Assembly (NCBI GenBank): GCA_964568425.1
Contig: CAZMPO010000006.1
Location: 1 to 64,000 of the forward strand
DNA length: 64,000 nt
Direction: 5' to 3'
Source of the DNA: CAKSQF01 sp964568425
GTDB taxonomy: Bacteria > Bacillota > Clostridia > Oscillospirales > CAG-272
Shown here: in pieces, positions 26,815 to 35,461 of the stretch
Layout: each line of letters opens with the position of its first letter
Numbering within the stretch: position 1 is the first letter of the stretch
Program-made: the position numbers and the translations under genes
Notes under the pieces: generated by a model
What the model was told of the DNA's origin: nothing
Database searches by the model: none
What the model saw: the letters and a program-made list of their open reading frames with translations, nothing else

Positions 26815-28338
26815 ATGAAATTACTGAAAAAAATAAAGGGCAGGACCTTCTTTTATGCGGTAGCGATAATAATCCAGCTTGCTTTTCTGGTATTGATACT
26901 GTCGCTTGCGGGAACATCGAAGCTATGGATCTTTATACTGCTTGAGTTTTTGTCATTTTTAATGGTGGTACATGTCATAAACTCTGAGTCAAATCCGAGT
27001 GTTAAGCTTGCGTGGATAGTGCCGCTTCTCGTATTTCCGCTGTTCGGCGGGGTCATTTACGTTCTGTTCGGAATGAAGCATCCGATAAGAGATCGCAAAT
27101 TTCTTTACAGAAACGCGGATGAGTTGACATCGAAATATGTTGCCGATGACGCCGATGTAATGAGCGAGCTTGAGGCGATCGATCCGCACGCGGCGGGTCA
27201 ATGCAGATATCTGTCAAACAACGGTTTCCCCGTTTTCAGGCACACAAAGACAAGCTATTATCCGCTCGGCGACGACAATTTCCCGGTTCTTCTCGAAAAG
27301 CTCGAGGGAGCAAAGAGATTTATTTTTATGGAATATTTCATCATCGAGAGGGGTGAGATGTGGGACAGCATTCTCGAAATACTCAAAAGAAAGGCATCCG
27401 AAGGACTTGATGTTCGGCTGATCTACGACGATGTCGGCTGTCTTTTCAAGCTTCCCGACAAATATGAAAAGGAGCTTGAGGGCTACGGAATAAAATGCCT
27501 TGTTTTCAACAGATTCAGACCATTTTTGTCGATAATCATGAACAACCGCGATCACCGAAAGATCACGGTAATAGACGGCAACATCGGCTTTACGGGCGGA
27601 ATAAATCTTGCCGACGAATACATTAACAAGGCAAGCAAATTCGGGCATTGGAAGGACACGGGCGTTATGATCGAGGGCGAAGCGGTGCGAAATCTGACCC
27701 TGCTCTTTCTCAATCAATGGAACGTGACGCACACCGAAGACATTGAGCTTGAAAAATTCATGCCGACAAAGGATTGCGAAAACATAGAATCGGACGGATT
27801 TGTACAGCCCTACGGTGATTCTCCGCTTGACAGTGAGATTTGCGCGGAAAATGTCTATCTGAACATCATTAACAATTCAAAGAAGTATCTGTACATATTC
27901 ACGCCGTATTTGATAATTGACAACGAGACGGTAACGGCTCTCACCCTTGCGGCAAAGCGCGGTGTGGATGTGCGCATCATAACCCCCGGCATACCCGACA
28001 AAAAGATCGTTTATCAGCTGACAAGATCGTACTATCCCGTCCTCATAAAGCATGGTGTGAAGATCTACGAATACACCCCCGGATTTGTTCACGCGAAATC
28101 ATTTGTATGCGATGACGAGATAGCGACCGTCGGGTCGATAAATCTTGACTACAGAAGTCTCTACCTCCACTTTGAATGCGGATGCTTTTTCTACAAAAGC
28201 AGTATAGTCAAAGAGGTCAAGGAAGATTTTCTAAGGACGCTCGAGCGTTCGACGCCTGCAAAGCAGATGAGCATAAGGACAGGGGCACTTGGGCAGATCT
28301 GGTACGCCCTGCTCAGACTTTTTTCGCCGCTGGTTTGA
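26815..28338 (+). CDS. cls: Cardiolipin synthase
   Basis: 507 residues; joins two phosphatidylglycerols into cardiolipin at the membrane. Two N-terminal transmembrane helices (about 10-65) precede two phospholipase-D HKD motifs: HRKITVID within a DHRK-x-GFTGG context, and HAKSFVCDD followed by ATVGSINLD. Start 26815 (MKLLKK) is chosen since it begins just before the first helix and follows the promoter; the frame upstream is non-coding. A terminator hairpin follows. Confidence 0.94.
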   Translation: MKLLKKIKGRTFFYAVAIIIQLAFLVLILSLAGTSKLWIFILLEFLSFLMVVHVINSESNPSVKLAWIVPLLVFPLFGGVIYVLFGMKHPIRDRKFLYRNADELTSKYVADDADVMSELEAIDPHAAGQCRYLSNNGFPVFRHTKTSYYPLGDDNFPVLLEKLEGAKRFIFMEYFIIERGEMWDSILEILKRKASEGLDVRLIYDDVGCLFKLPDKYEKELEGYGIKCLVFNRFRPFLSIIMNNRDHRKITVIDGNIGFTGGINLADEYINKASKFGHWKDTGVMIEGEAVRNLTLLFLNQWNVTHTEDIELEKFMPTKDCENIESDGFVQPYGDSPLDSEICAENVYLNIINNSKKYLYIFTPYLIIDNETVTALTLAAKRGVDVRIITPGIPDKKIVYQLTRSYYPVLIKHGVKIYEYTPGFVHAKSFVCDDEIATVGSINLDYRSLYLHFECGCFFYKSSIVKEVKEDFLRTLERSTPAKQMSIRTGALGQIWYALLRLFSPLV

Positions 28339-28350
28339 TCTCCGTATAGC

Positions 28351-28392
28351 AAAAACATCGATCACATTTTGACTTGTGATCGATGTTTTTTG
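28351..28392. terminator. Bidirectional terminator between cls and the CobW-like gene
   Basis: A perfect 16-bp stem (28351-28366 with 28375-28390) with an 8-base loop and T-run on the right, A-run on the left. Confidence 0.9.
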
Positions 28393-28407
28393 TCTGATTT
28401 AATTAAT

Positions 28408-29349
28408 TCAATAAAAAGTTGCGACCGGTTGCTCGGGTTGGGTGGTCATGGCTATCTGTGAGGCGGTAAGGACAGGGCCTGCACCGCGGTAGATCTTATG
28501 TTTTTCGATAGAGATCTTTGCTGTGACTATCACCCAATCTCTTGTATTAAGGGTGATATTACCCTTATAATTACAAACAAATGCGCAATAGCTGACATCG
28601 TCCGAGCAGCAGACCATAACATGTCTGCCGACGGCAAAGCTGCCCTTGCCGAGTTTTGGAGATGTGGCGACGATTCCCTTGAATTTGACGGTCTTGCCGT
28701 CATACTTTTGAGGCTCCTCGCTTATATCGCGATACCATTCGGCAAAATCCTCATCTTTTATCTCGATCACGGGAGCGTTTATATCAAAAGGCAGAGGGTC
28801 TTCGATATTATCGTAAACAAACTCGCCGTCCTCAAATTCATATCCTATGGAGCAACGCCTGTTAACTCCGCGAACGATCTTATGGATCTCGGTCTGATCA
28901 ACATCCCGCGGTGCGCGATTGAGTATGACCGACTCGCAAGACTGTAGCTTATCGACCGTGAGCTGGCGCATGTTGGCATTGTAGCTGACAAATGTCCTGC
29001 AATCGGCAAAGAACATCTCTTGATATACCATCCAGCCATTTGGCAGTGCGCTGTAGAGATCGTTCAGCATCCACATGCCGTTATACTCTATGATAACTCT
29101 CTCGCACCTGTGCTTTTTGCAAAGGCTGTCGAGATTTTGCTCGGTAAGCTCGCTTTGATCGTCAATGGTCTCGAGAAAAACATTCGGAGCGGCAAATGCG
29201 GTCGGGTCGTATTCTTCGATACCCTCCTCGCAAACAAGGAGAAGAAAACGCTCTCCCGAATTGAAATTCGGGTCATTCAGAGTTTCCTGAATTACTTTTG
29301 TCTTACCGCCCTCTAAAAAGCCGGTAAAAAGATATACGGGTATTTCCAT
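28408..29349 (-). CDS. CobW-like P-loop GTPase fused to a TIGR03943/OB-like domain
   Basis: 313 residues. The N-terminal P-loop is GFLEGGKT (10-17) as in COG0523 proteins, but the CxCC metal motif is missing and the GTPase core looks divergent. The last 110 residues (YDGKTVKFKGIVATSP, then VMVCCSDDVSYCAFVC) look like the beta-barrel domain of TIGR03943/YcgQ proteins that partner CobW GTPases and permeases in metal handling. Start 29349 is chosen because GAGAGG lies 6 bases upstream, within the end of the previous gene. Second gene after the His-rich CobW protein. Probable role in zinc or another metal supply; substrate unknown. Confidence 0.7.
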   Translation of the reverse strand: MEIPVYLFTGFLEGGKTKVIQETLNDPNFNSGERFLLLVCEEGIEEYDPTAFAAPNVFLETIDDQSELTEQNLDSLCKKHRCERVIIEYNGMWMLNDLYSALPNGWMVYQEMFFADCRTFVSYNANMRQLTVDKLQSCESVILNRAPRDVDQTEIHKIVRGVNRRCSIGYEFEDGEFVYDNIEDPLPFDINAPVIEIKDEDFAEWYRDISEEPQKYDGKTVKFKGIVATSPKLGKGSFAVGRHVMVCCSDDVSYCAFVCNYKGNITLNTRDWVIVTAKISIEKHKIYRGAGPVLTASQIAMTTQPEQPVATFY

Positions 29350-29359
29350 ACAAAACCTC

Positions 29360-30577
29360 TCAATCGACGGCAAAGAGCTTTGCTATCGCACTCTTGTCAA
29401 GTCCCGAGCCTATTACGCACACGCGCCCGATAACGATGGCGGCACCGTATCTGACATCCGGCTCTCCCGGAACATAGTCGAAGTGTATCCATTTATCATC
29501 CTGTCCGCAAACGATTCCCTTTGCGCGAAGGATCGTGCCGTATCTGCTGTCGCTCGAAAGCTCGCCAAGGATCTCGCTTATCCTCTCGGGTGTATATTTT
29601 GCCGTTGTTTCGATTCCCCAGCTTGAGAAAACATCGTCTGCGTCGTGATCATGATGGTGATGATGATGGTGGCACTCGCAATCGGGATCGTCGCACTCGT
29701 CATCGTCGTGATGGTGATGGTGATGGTGGTGCTCATGCTCATCGTCATCATGGTGGTGATGATGGTGGTGGCACTCGCAGTCGGGATCGTCGCACTCGTC
29801 ATCGTCGTGATGGTGATGGTGGTGGTCATGCTCATCGTCATCATCGTCATCATCGTCATCATGGTGGTGATGATGGTGGCACTCACAGTCGGGATCGTCG
29901 CACTCATCATCGTCGTGATGGTGATGGTGGTGATGCTCGACATCATTTGCAAGGCGTTCAAGCTCCGCATTAAGTGTTGCGGTATGCTCCATTGCCTCGA
30001 TGATCTGCGCGCCCGAGAGCTTATCCCAATCGGTGGTAACGACCGTTGCATCGGCATTCTTCTCGCGAAGCATGGCGACCGTCTCGGCGATCCTTGCATC
30101 GGTCATCTTGCCCGTATGGCTGAGTACGATACAGCTTGCGTTTGACACCTGATCGTCGTAGAACTCGCCGAAGTTTTTCATATACATCTTGCATTTTGAT
30201 GCATCAACGACAGTCGTAAAAGAGGTAAGCTCTACTCCGTCGTCAATGACCGTCTGAACTGCTCTGACGACATCCGAGAGCTTGCCGACACCCGACGGCT
30301 CGATCAGTATGCGCTCGGGAGCGTATTCGTCTATGACCTTGCGGAGAGCCTTACTGAAATCTCCGACGAGCGAACAGCAAATGCAACCGCTGTTCATTTC
30401 GGTTATCTCAACGCCGCACTCACCGAGAAATCCGCCGTCAATTCCTATCTGACCAAATTCATTTTCGATAAGAACGATCTTTTCACCTCTGTATCCGTCG
30501 GCGATGAGCTTTTTTATAAGAGTTGTCTTTCCCGCGCCGAGAAAGCCCGAGAAAATCACGATTTTGGTTTTCGTCAT
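29360..30577 (-). CDS. CobW/COG0523 metallochaperone GTPase with His/Asp/Cys-rich insert
   Basis: 405 residues. Walker A GFLGAGKTT (11-19), the metal site GCICCS (CxCC, Cys65-67-68), a SHTGK nucleotide-specificity-like motif, and a C-terminal CobW_C domain (about 320-405, ending CVIGSGLDKSAIAKLF). Between them (about 213-312) lies a low-complexity metal sponge: runs of His and Asp plus three copies of CDDPDCECHHHHHH. Family members insert zinc, cobalt or nickel into client proteins using GTP; the insert suggests high metal-binding capacity. AAGG lies 8 bases upstream. Own promoter at 30619-30647; operon with the second CobW-like gene. Confidence 0.92.
   Translation of the reverse strand: MTKTKIVIFSGFLGAGKTTLIKKLIADGYRGEKIVLIENEFGQIGIDGGFLGECGVEITEMNSGCICCSLVGDFSKALRKVIDEYAPERILIEPSGVGKLSDVVRAVQTVIDDGVELTSFTTVVDASKCKMYMKNFGEFYDDQVSNASCIVLSHTGKMTDARIAETVAMLREKNADATVVTTDWDKLSGAQIIEAMEHTATLNAELERLANDVEHHHHHHHDDDECDDPDCECHHHHHHDDDDDDDDDEHDHHHHHHDDDECDDPDCECHHHHHHHDDDEHEHHHHHHHHDDDECDDPDCECHHHHHHHDHDADDVFSSWGIETTAKYTPERISEILGELSSDSRYGTILRAKGIVCGQDDKWIHFDYVPGEPDVRYGAAIVIGRVCVIGSGLDKSAIAKLFAVD
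29645..29938 (-). repeat. CAC/GAT-rich tandem repeat encoding the His/Asp/Cys insert
   Basis: Three long similar units each encode His6-7, a Cys-Asp-Asp-Pro-Asp-Cys-Glu-Cys motif and Asp runs, with shorter His/Asp triplet repeats between them. Expected to vary in copy number by slippage or recombination. Confidence 0.9.
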
Positions 30578-30618
30578 CTATATAACCTTCTTTTTGTTAT
30601 TTTTTTGCGTACATCGAT

Positions 30619-30647
30619 ATTCTATCACTTAAGAATATAAATGTCAA
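30619..30647 (-). promoter_or_regulatory. Promoter of the CobW operon
   Basis: Minus strand: TTGACA (30647-30642), 17 bases, TAGAAT (30624-30619), about 42 bases before the ATG. No clear Zur-type palindrome was recognised. Confidence 0.8.
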
Positions 30648-30674
30648 TACAATATCAAGATTTTTTTACAAAAA

Positions 30675-31166
30675 TCAGAAAAAAAGATACAAAATTCCGA
30701 CTATTGCCCCCAAGGCAAGTCCGACAAGCACATCGGAGATATAGTGAACGCCTCCGATCACTCTGCAAAGGGCAAGAAGAACTGCCGCCGCAAAAAGGAC
30801 GATCGACAATATGGGGGAGATCGGATAAAATGTTGCCGCTATGACGGATGCGGAAAAAACATGTCGGCTCGGGAAGGATCTTCCCTTCTTTCGCGCCTTC
30901 AATATCTCCTGCAAATGCTGTTTATCATACGGTCGATCTCGATCGATAATGTATCGGATCAGCGACACACAAAGAAATGAGATCGCGGGGATGAGCAGAG
31001 ACGGAAGAGATCTGTCCGATCGACCGACAAAAAGCGAGATCAACAAAAGCAGGTAGGACAAGGACACACCGACAACGATCACTTTATCGGCGATCCTTAC
31101 AAACGCCGATAACGGTCTGCTTTTTGCCGCAAAGGCATTGAGCTTTTCATAGAAGCGAGCCATCAT
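30675..31166 (-). CDS. PAP2-family membrane phosphatase
   Basis: 163 residues with about five membrane helices. The phosphatase signature is present: IIDRDRPYDK (motif 1), SFPSRHVFSA (motif 2, catalytic His) and RVIGGVHYISDVLVG (motif 3). Likely dephosphorylates undecaprenyl diphosphate or a lipid phosphate at the outer face of the membrane. Start 31166 (MM-ARFYEK) has AGAGGAG 8 bases upstream and overlaps the metH stop (ATGA), so it is coupled to metH although functionally unrelated. Confidence 0.88.
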   Translation of the reverse strand: MMARFYEKLNAFAAKSRPLSAFVRIADKVIVVGVSLSYLLLLISLFVGRSDRSLPSLLIPAISFLCVSLIRYIIDRDRPYDKQHLQEILKARKKGRSFPSRHVFSASVIAATFYPISPILSIVLFAAAVLLALCRVIGGVHYISDVLVGLALGAIVGILYLFF

Positions 31167-33535
31167 GAGAGAAGCTCCTCTGCATATCGCACCGTTTCCA
31201 TTGCATCGGCGGCATATTTGTCCGCACCGACCGAACGTGCCCACTCATCGGTAACAACAGCTCCGCCGACGACTGTCTTAACATCGGGGCATCTCTTATG
31301 CAGGACCTCGAGGGTCTCCTGCATTGCGGGAAGGGTCGTTGTCATGAGCGCGGAAAGCCCGACAAGTCTTGCTCCGTTTTCAATCGCCGCATCGGCAACA
31401 GTCTCGGGAGGGACATCCTTGCCGAGATCTACTACATTATAGCCGTAGTTTTCGAGCAGTGTTGCGACGATATTCTTGCCTATATCGTGAATATCGCCCT
31501 TCACGGTGGCAATTACTACCGTATATTTGCCGCTGTTTTTCGGAAGGGTCGCCTTTATCTTCTCAAATGCCGCACTTACTGCGTGAGCAGCGGTGAGCAG
31601 TGACGGAAGGAAGACCTTCTTTTGTTCGAAATCGGTTCCGACACGGTCAAGGGCGGGGATAATGTCTTTATTGACGATATCGAGCGGATCGCGGACTCGA
31701 AGCTCTTCGAGTGCAAGCTCGCTCGCCTTATCTGCCATGCCGCTAATGATCGCGCGATAAAGCGTAATATCATCGGACGCTGTATTGGATGGAGTGACTG
31801 CAGGAGCGTCGAGGGCGGCGGTTATATAATTTGCACAGTTTTCATCCCTTGCAAGTATGACCTCGGCGGCTCTCATTATTCTCATCGTATCTATCGAATA
31901 GGGATTGATTATCGCGGCGGAAAGTCCGTTTTGCATTGCCATCGCAAGAAATGTCGAGTTGACCGCCTCGCGATCGGGCAGCCCGAAAGAGACATTTGAC
32001 ACGCCGAGGCTTGTCCTTATGCCGCATTCATGAAGTCTCTTTACGCATTCAAGCGAAACGTTCGCGGCATTCGGTTCGGCAGACACAGCCATGGCAAGAG
32101 GGTCTACTATGATATCCCTCTCGGATATGCCGTATTCGGCGGCGGTCTTTATTATCCTTTTGGCAATATCGATCCTGCCGTCCGCATCGCCCGGAATACC
32201 GTTTTCATCGATCGTCAGTGCGATAAGCGTTCCGCCGTATTTTTTCACAAGGGGAAATACGGCGCGCATGATCTCCTCTTTTCCGTTTACGGAATTTACA
32301 AGCGGCTTGCCGATATACGCGCGCATTCCGACCTCAAGCACGGCAGGGTCACTGCTGTCGATCTGAAGCGGAAGATCGGATACCGATTGCACCGATCTGA
32401 CTGCCTTTTGCATAACATCCGCCTCATCGATGCCGGGCATGCCTACATTGACATCAAGCACATGCGCGCCCTTTTCAGCCTGACCGACAGCCTGCTCGGT
32501 GATATACGCCATATCGCGGGCTTTAAGTGCCTCTTTAAGCTTCTTTTTGCCGGTCGGATTGATTCGCTCACCTATCGGAACGGTCGCGCCATCAAAGAAG
32601 ACCGTTTTCGAGAACGAGCACACGGCGCAGTGACTCTTTACACTCGGCAGTCCAAACGGCATATTGGAGGTTCTGTTTACGAGTGCGGAGATAAATTCGG
32701 GGGTCGTTCCGCAGCATCCGCCGACAATGGTCGCACCCGCGCCGACAAGCTCTGACATTTCCTCCGAAAAGCTCTCGGGCGTTGCGGAATATACAAAGCT
32801 GTCTCCGACCTTGTCGGGAAGACCCGCATTTGGCTTTGCTATTATCGGCAGGGAGCAGACAGCCGACAGACGCCTTATGGTCTCGACCATGTCTTTTGGA
32901 CCGAGCGAGCAGTTCAGACCGATCGCACAGACCCCGAGCCCCTCAAGCATCGTTACCATCGACTCGGGTGTGCCGCCCGTGAGCATTCTGCAATCAGAGC
33001 CGTAAACATTTGTGACAAATATGGGTCTGTCCGAGTTTTCCTTTGCGGCAATGACTGCGGCTTTGGTCTCGTACATATCGGTCATCGTTTCGATGACGAT
33101 GAAATCGTACAGCTCGGGGTCTGCCGATCTTACGAGAGCGGCGAAAGCGTCCACGGCATCCTCAAAGAGCAGGTCGCCAAAGGGCGCGAGCATCTTACCC
33201 GTCGGACCGATATCAAGCCCGACATAAAGCTCTCTGCCGTCTTTTTCTGCTGCATCCCTTGCGGCATTTGCGCATGAAAGAGCCGATGCGGCAAGGCGTG
33301 CACAGTCGGCAAGATCATATCGAATGCCGTTTATTCCGAACGTATTTGCGTATACGGCATCCGCGCCCGCATTGTAGCACGAAAGGTGATGTGCGGTAAT
33401 GAGCTCGGGGTGATCGGCACCGAAGGTCTCGGAGCACTCGTTTGGTCCGAGTCCCGCTTTTTGAAGCGAAGTTCCCATTCCGCAGTCAAGATAAAAGATC
33501 TTCTCGCGGATCTTCTTTGTTATATCTGTACGCAA
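31163..33535 (-). CDS. metH: Cobalamin-dependent methionine synthase, short form
   Basis: 790 residues; transfers methyl from 5-methyl-THF to homocysteine. Domains are homocysteine-binding (about 1-290, zinc ligands in GLNCSLG and GGCCGT), pterin-binding (about 310-570, with VPIGERINPTGKK), then B12 cap and B12-binding (about 580-790) with DIHDIGKN (His683 as lower ligand). The C-terminal AdoMet reactivation domain of E. coli-type MetH is absent, as in many Clostridia, so reactivation needs a separate factor. TTG start with AAGGGGTG 5 bases upstream. It follows metF by 11 bases. Confidence 0.94.
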   Translation of the reverse strand: MRTDITKKIREKIFYLDCGMGTSLQKAGLGPNECSETFGADHPELITAHHLSCYNAGADAVYANTFGINGIRYDLADCARLAASALSCANAARDAAEKDGRELYVGLDIGPTGKMLAPFGDLLFEDAVDAFAALVRSADPELYDFIVIETMTDMYETKAAVIAAKENSDRPIFVTNVYGSDCRMLTGGTPESMVTMLEGLGVCAIGLNCSLGPKDMVETIRRLSAVCSLPIIAKPNAGLPDKVGDSFVYSATPESFSEEMSELVGAGATIVGGCCGTTPEFISALVNRTSNMPFGLPSVKSHCAVCSFSKTVFFDGATVPIGERINPTGKKKLKEALKARDMAYITEQAVGQAEKGAHVLDVNVGMPGIDEADVMQKAVRSVQSVSDLPLQIDSSDPAVLEVGMRAYIGKPLVNSVNGKEEIMRAVFPLVKKYGGTLIALTIDENGIPGDADGRIDIAKRIIKTAAEYGISERDIIVDPLAMAVSAEPNAANVSLECVKRLHECGIRTSLGVSNVSFGLPDREAVNSTFLAMAMQNGLSAAIINPYSIDTMRIMRAAEVILARDENCANYITAALDAPAVTPSNTASDDITLYRAIISGMADKASELALEELRVRDPLDIVNKDIIPALDRVGTDFEQKKVFLPSLLTAAHAVSAAFEKIKATLPKNSGKYTVVIATVKGDIHDIGKNIVATLLENYGYNVVDLGKDVPPETVADAAIENGARLVGLSALMTTTLPAMQETLEVLHKRCPDVKTVVGGAVVTDEWARSVGADKYAADAMETVRYAEELLS

Positions 33536-33546
33536 AAGATCACCCC

Positions 33547-34416
33547 TTATATTCCGACGATCGATGACAGATTGTCGGATATCTTCTTGGCAACGTCGGC
33601 ATCGTTCATCGAATAGACATGCACGGCATCGACACCGTTTGCGTACAGATCGATTATCTGCTCGGTAGCATAAGCAATACCCGCCTGACGCATTGCATCG
33701 GGGCTGTCGCCGAATTTCTCGACTATTCGTCTAAACTTCACGGGCAGGGGCGATCCCGACAGCGAGCATATGCGAGTTATCTGCTTTGCCTTGGTGACCG
33801 GCATGATACCGGCGATCACGGGAAGTGTGATACCGGCATCTCTGACCTTATACATAAAATTATAGAAAATATTGTTGTCAAAAAACATCTGGGTCGTGAA
33901 GAAATCACATCCCGAGTCTGCCTTTTCCTTCAGATGGGTTATGTCATCGTCAAGTGTCGGCGATTCGGGGTGTCCCTCGGGGTAACACGCGCCGCCGATG
34001 CAGAAATTGCCGTGTTCTCTGATGGCACGAACAAGCTCACAGGCGTGCTTAAACTCTCCCGGAACATAGTCTGCCGGAAGGTCGCCGCGCAGGGCAAGTA
34101 TATTCTCGATACCGGCGTTCTTTATAAGCTCAAGCTTCTCCGATATCCCCTCACGCGATGCTCTGACGCATGTAAGATGCGCAAGGGCGGTCACTCCGAC
34201 TCTTTGAAGGTCGGATGCCACCGAGAGCGTATACTCGGACGATCCGCCTCCCGCACCGTAGGTGACGCTCATGAACGACGGTGAAAGTGCGGCGATACTC
34301 TCGGCGGCGGCGATCACGCTGTTAACGCTTGATGAAGTCTTTGGCGGAAAGACTTCAAAGGAAAGTGTGTTTTTGCCCGATGATCTGTTTTTTGAAAGTA
34401 TTTCTTTGATTTTCAT
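33547..34416 (-). CDS. metF: Methylenetetrahydrofolate reductase
   Basis: 289 residues; reduces methylene-THF to methyl-THF, the methyl donor for the metH product. Motifs are TLSFEVFPPKT, SVTYGAGGG, NILALRGDLP, GGACYPEGHPE, and FTTQMFFDN for FAD/folate binding. Start 34416 (MKIKEILSK) is chosen over farther upstream ATGs because it begins at the family's usual point, and the promoter lies in the upstream part. First gene of metF-metH-PAP2. Confidence 0.95.
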   Translation of the reverse strand: MKIKEILSKNRSSGKNTLSFEVFPPKTSSSVNSVIAAAESIAALSPSFMSVTYGAGGGSSEYTLSVASDLQRVGVTALAHLTCVRASREGISEKLELIKNAGIENILALRGDLPADYVPGEFKHACELVRAIREHGNFCIGGACYPEGHPESPTLDDDITHLKEKADSGCDFFTTQMFFDNNIFYNFMYKVRDAGITLPVIAGIMPVTKAKQITRICSLSGSPLPVKFRRIVEKFGDSPDAMRQAGIAYATEQIIDLYANGVDAVHVYSMNDADVAKKISDNLSSIVGI

Positions 34417-34447
34417 TGGTTCTCTTCCCCCGATTTTAATAACATTT

Positions 34448-34475
34448 ATTATAGCATTTTTTCGAAAAAAGTCAA
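34448..34475 (-). promoter_or_regulatory. Promoter of metF-metH
   Basis: Minus strand: TTGACT (34475-34470), 16 bases, TATAAT (34453-34448), about 32 bases before the metF ATG. The leader is too short for a SAM riboswitch. Confidence 0.75.
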
Positions 34476-34582
34476 GAAGAATGGGGGCAAATATTCGAGT
34501 GAATGGCGACAAAGCGGTGATTTTTGTCAAACATACAATAACATGCCCTCAAAAGACGCAAAAGTTTGTGCAATTTTGGGTA

Positions 34583-34611
34583 TTGATTTTTTTGAAAAAA
34601 TGTGATATCAT
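34583..34611 (+). promoter_or_regulatory. Promoter of tRNA-Val
   Basis: TTGATT, 17 bases, TATCAT, placing the start about 7-10 bases before the mature tRNA. Confidence 0.75.
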
Positions 34612-34621
34612 ATCATCTGTC

Positions 34622-34698
34622 GGAGGCATAGCTCAGCTGGTTAGAGTGCATGCTTGACATGCATGAGGTCATTGGTTCGATTCCAATTGTCTCCACCA
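34622..34698 (+). tRNA. tRNA-Val (anticodon GAC)
   Basis: A full cloverleaf: acceptor GGAGGCA/TGTCTCC (one G-U), D-arm GCTC...GAGT, anticodon stem CATGC/GCATG with loop TTGACAT, T-arm ATTGG-TTCGATT-CCAAT, and encoded CCA. The anticodon GAC reads valine GUC/GUU. It has its own promoter and a terminator 3 bases downstream. Confidence 0.96.
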
Positions 34699-34700
34699 AT

Positions 34701-34736
34701 AAACCTCGGATGCCCTTGGCATCCGAGGTTTTGTCT
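34701..34736 (+). terminator. Intrinsic terminator of tRNA-Val
   Basis: A 14-bp perfect stem AAACCTCGGATGCC/GGCATCCGAGGTTT with loop CTT, then a T-rich tail. Confidence 0.92.
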
Positions 34737-34776
34737 TTTATCCATCTGTAATTCAAAAAAGCGAAGGGTGATCATA

Positions 34777-35460
34777 GTGTTTCACATTCTCGTTGCCGAC
34801 GATGATAAAAACACGCGGCGGTACATCGAGGCGGTGCTTATCCGCGAAAACTACACCGTTTACACGGCAGAGGACGGCGAGGTCGCACTTGACATACTTG
34901 AAAAATATCATGTTGATCTGATCGTTCTCGACATTATGATGCCAAAGCTTGACGGATACGAGCTGACAAGGGCTCTTCGCGATGTTAACAACATGATACC
35001 GATACTCATGGTATCGGCAAAACAACTCCCTGTCGACAAGCATCTCGGATTTCTTGCAGGGACCGATGATTACATAACAAAGCCGATCGACGAGGAGGAG
35101 ATGCTTCTGCGCATCAAGGCTCTGCTTCGTCGCGCAAAGATCGCAAACGAGCGACGGATAGTCATCGGGAATGTCATTCTCGATTACGATTCCTTCACGG
35201 TCACCGGGCACGGCATGGTGCAGGAGCTTCCTCAAAAGGAATTTATGCTTCTTTACAAGCTCCTATCTTACCCGGGAAAGATATTTACCCGAATACAGCT
35301 TATGGATGAGATATGGGGACCCGACACCGACAGCGGTTGGGAGACGGTCACCGTCCATATCGGCAGGCTTCGCAAAAGATTCGAGGGATGGGACGAATTC
35401 TCGATAGAATCGGTGCGCGGACTCGGATACAAAGCGATAAGATCGGAGGGACAGGTCTGA
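34777..35460 (+). CDS. OmpR/PhoB-family response regulator
   Basis: 227 residues. Receiver domain with acidic pair VADDD near the N-terminus, phospho-acceptor Asp52 in LDIMMPKLDGYE and the switch Lys in TKPIDEEE, then a winged-helix DNA-binding domain (about 130-225, RIQLMDEIWG, TVTVHIGRLRKR). GTG start with GAAGGGTG 6 bases upstream; the frame is open back across the tRNA but that is not coding. One base separates it from the kinase gene. Signal unknown. Confidence 0.92.
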   Translation: MFHILVADDDKNTRRYIEAVLIRENYTVYTAEDGEVALDILEKYHVDLIVLDIMMPKLDGYELTRALRDVNNMIPILMVSAKQLPVDKHLGFLAGTDDYITKPIDEEEMLLRIKALLRRAKIANERRIVIGNVILDYDSFTVTGHGMVQELPQKEFMLLYKLLSYPGKIFTRIQLMDEIWGPDTDSGWETVTVHIGRLRKRFEGWDEFSIESVRGLGYKAIRSEGQV

Positions 35461-35461
35461 A

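Noticed and set aside
29645..30145. Apparent Met/Val-rich membrane protein on the plus strand
   Set aside because: Pure reading of the complement of CAC/GAT repeats that encode the His/Asp insert of the CobW protein.
34417..34475. SAM riboswitch before metF
   Set aside because: Promoter lies about 32 bases from the ATG, leaving no space for an aptamer and no S-box-like motifs seen.
34654..34776. N-terminal extension of the response regulator across the tRNA 3' part
   Set aside because: It runs through tRNA-Val and its terminator; the GTG at 34777 with GAAGGGTG fits the receiver domain start.
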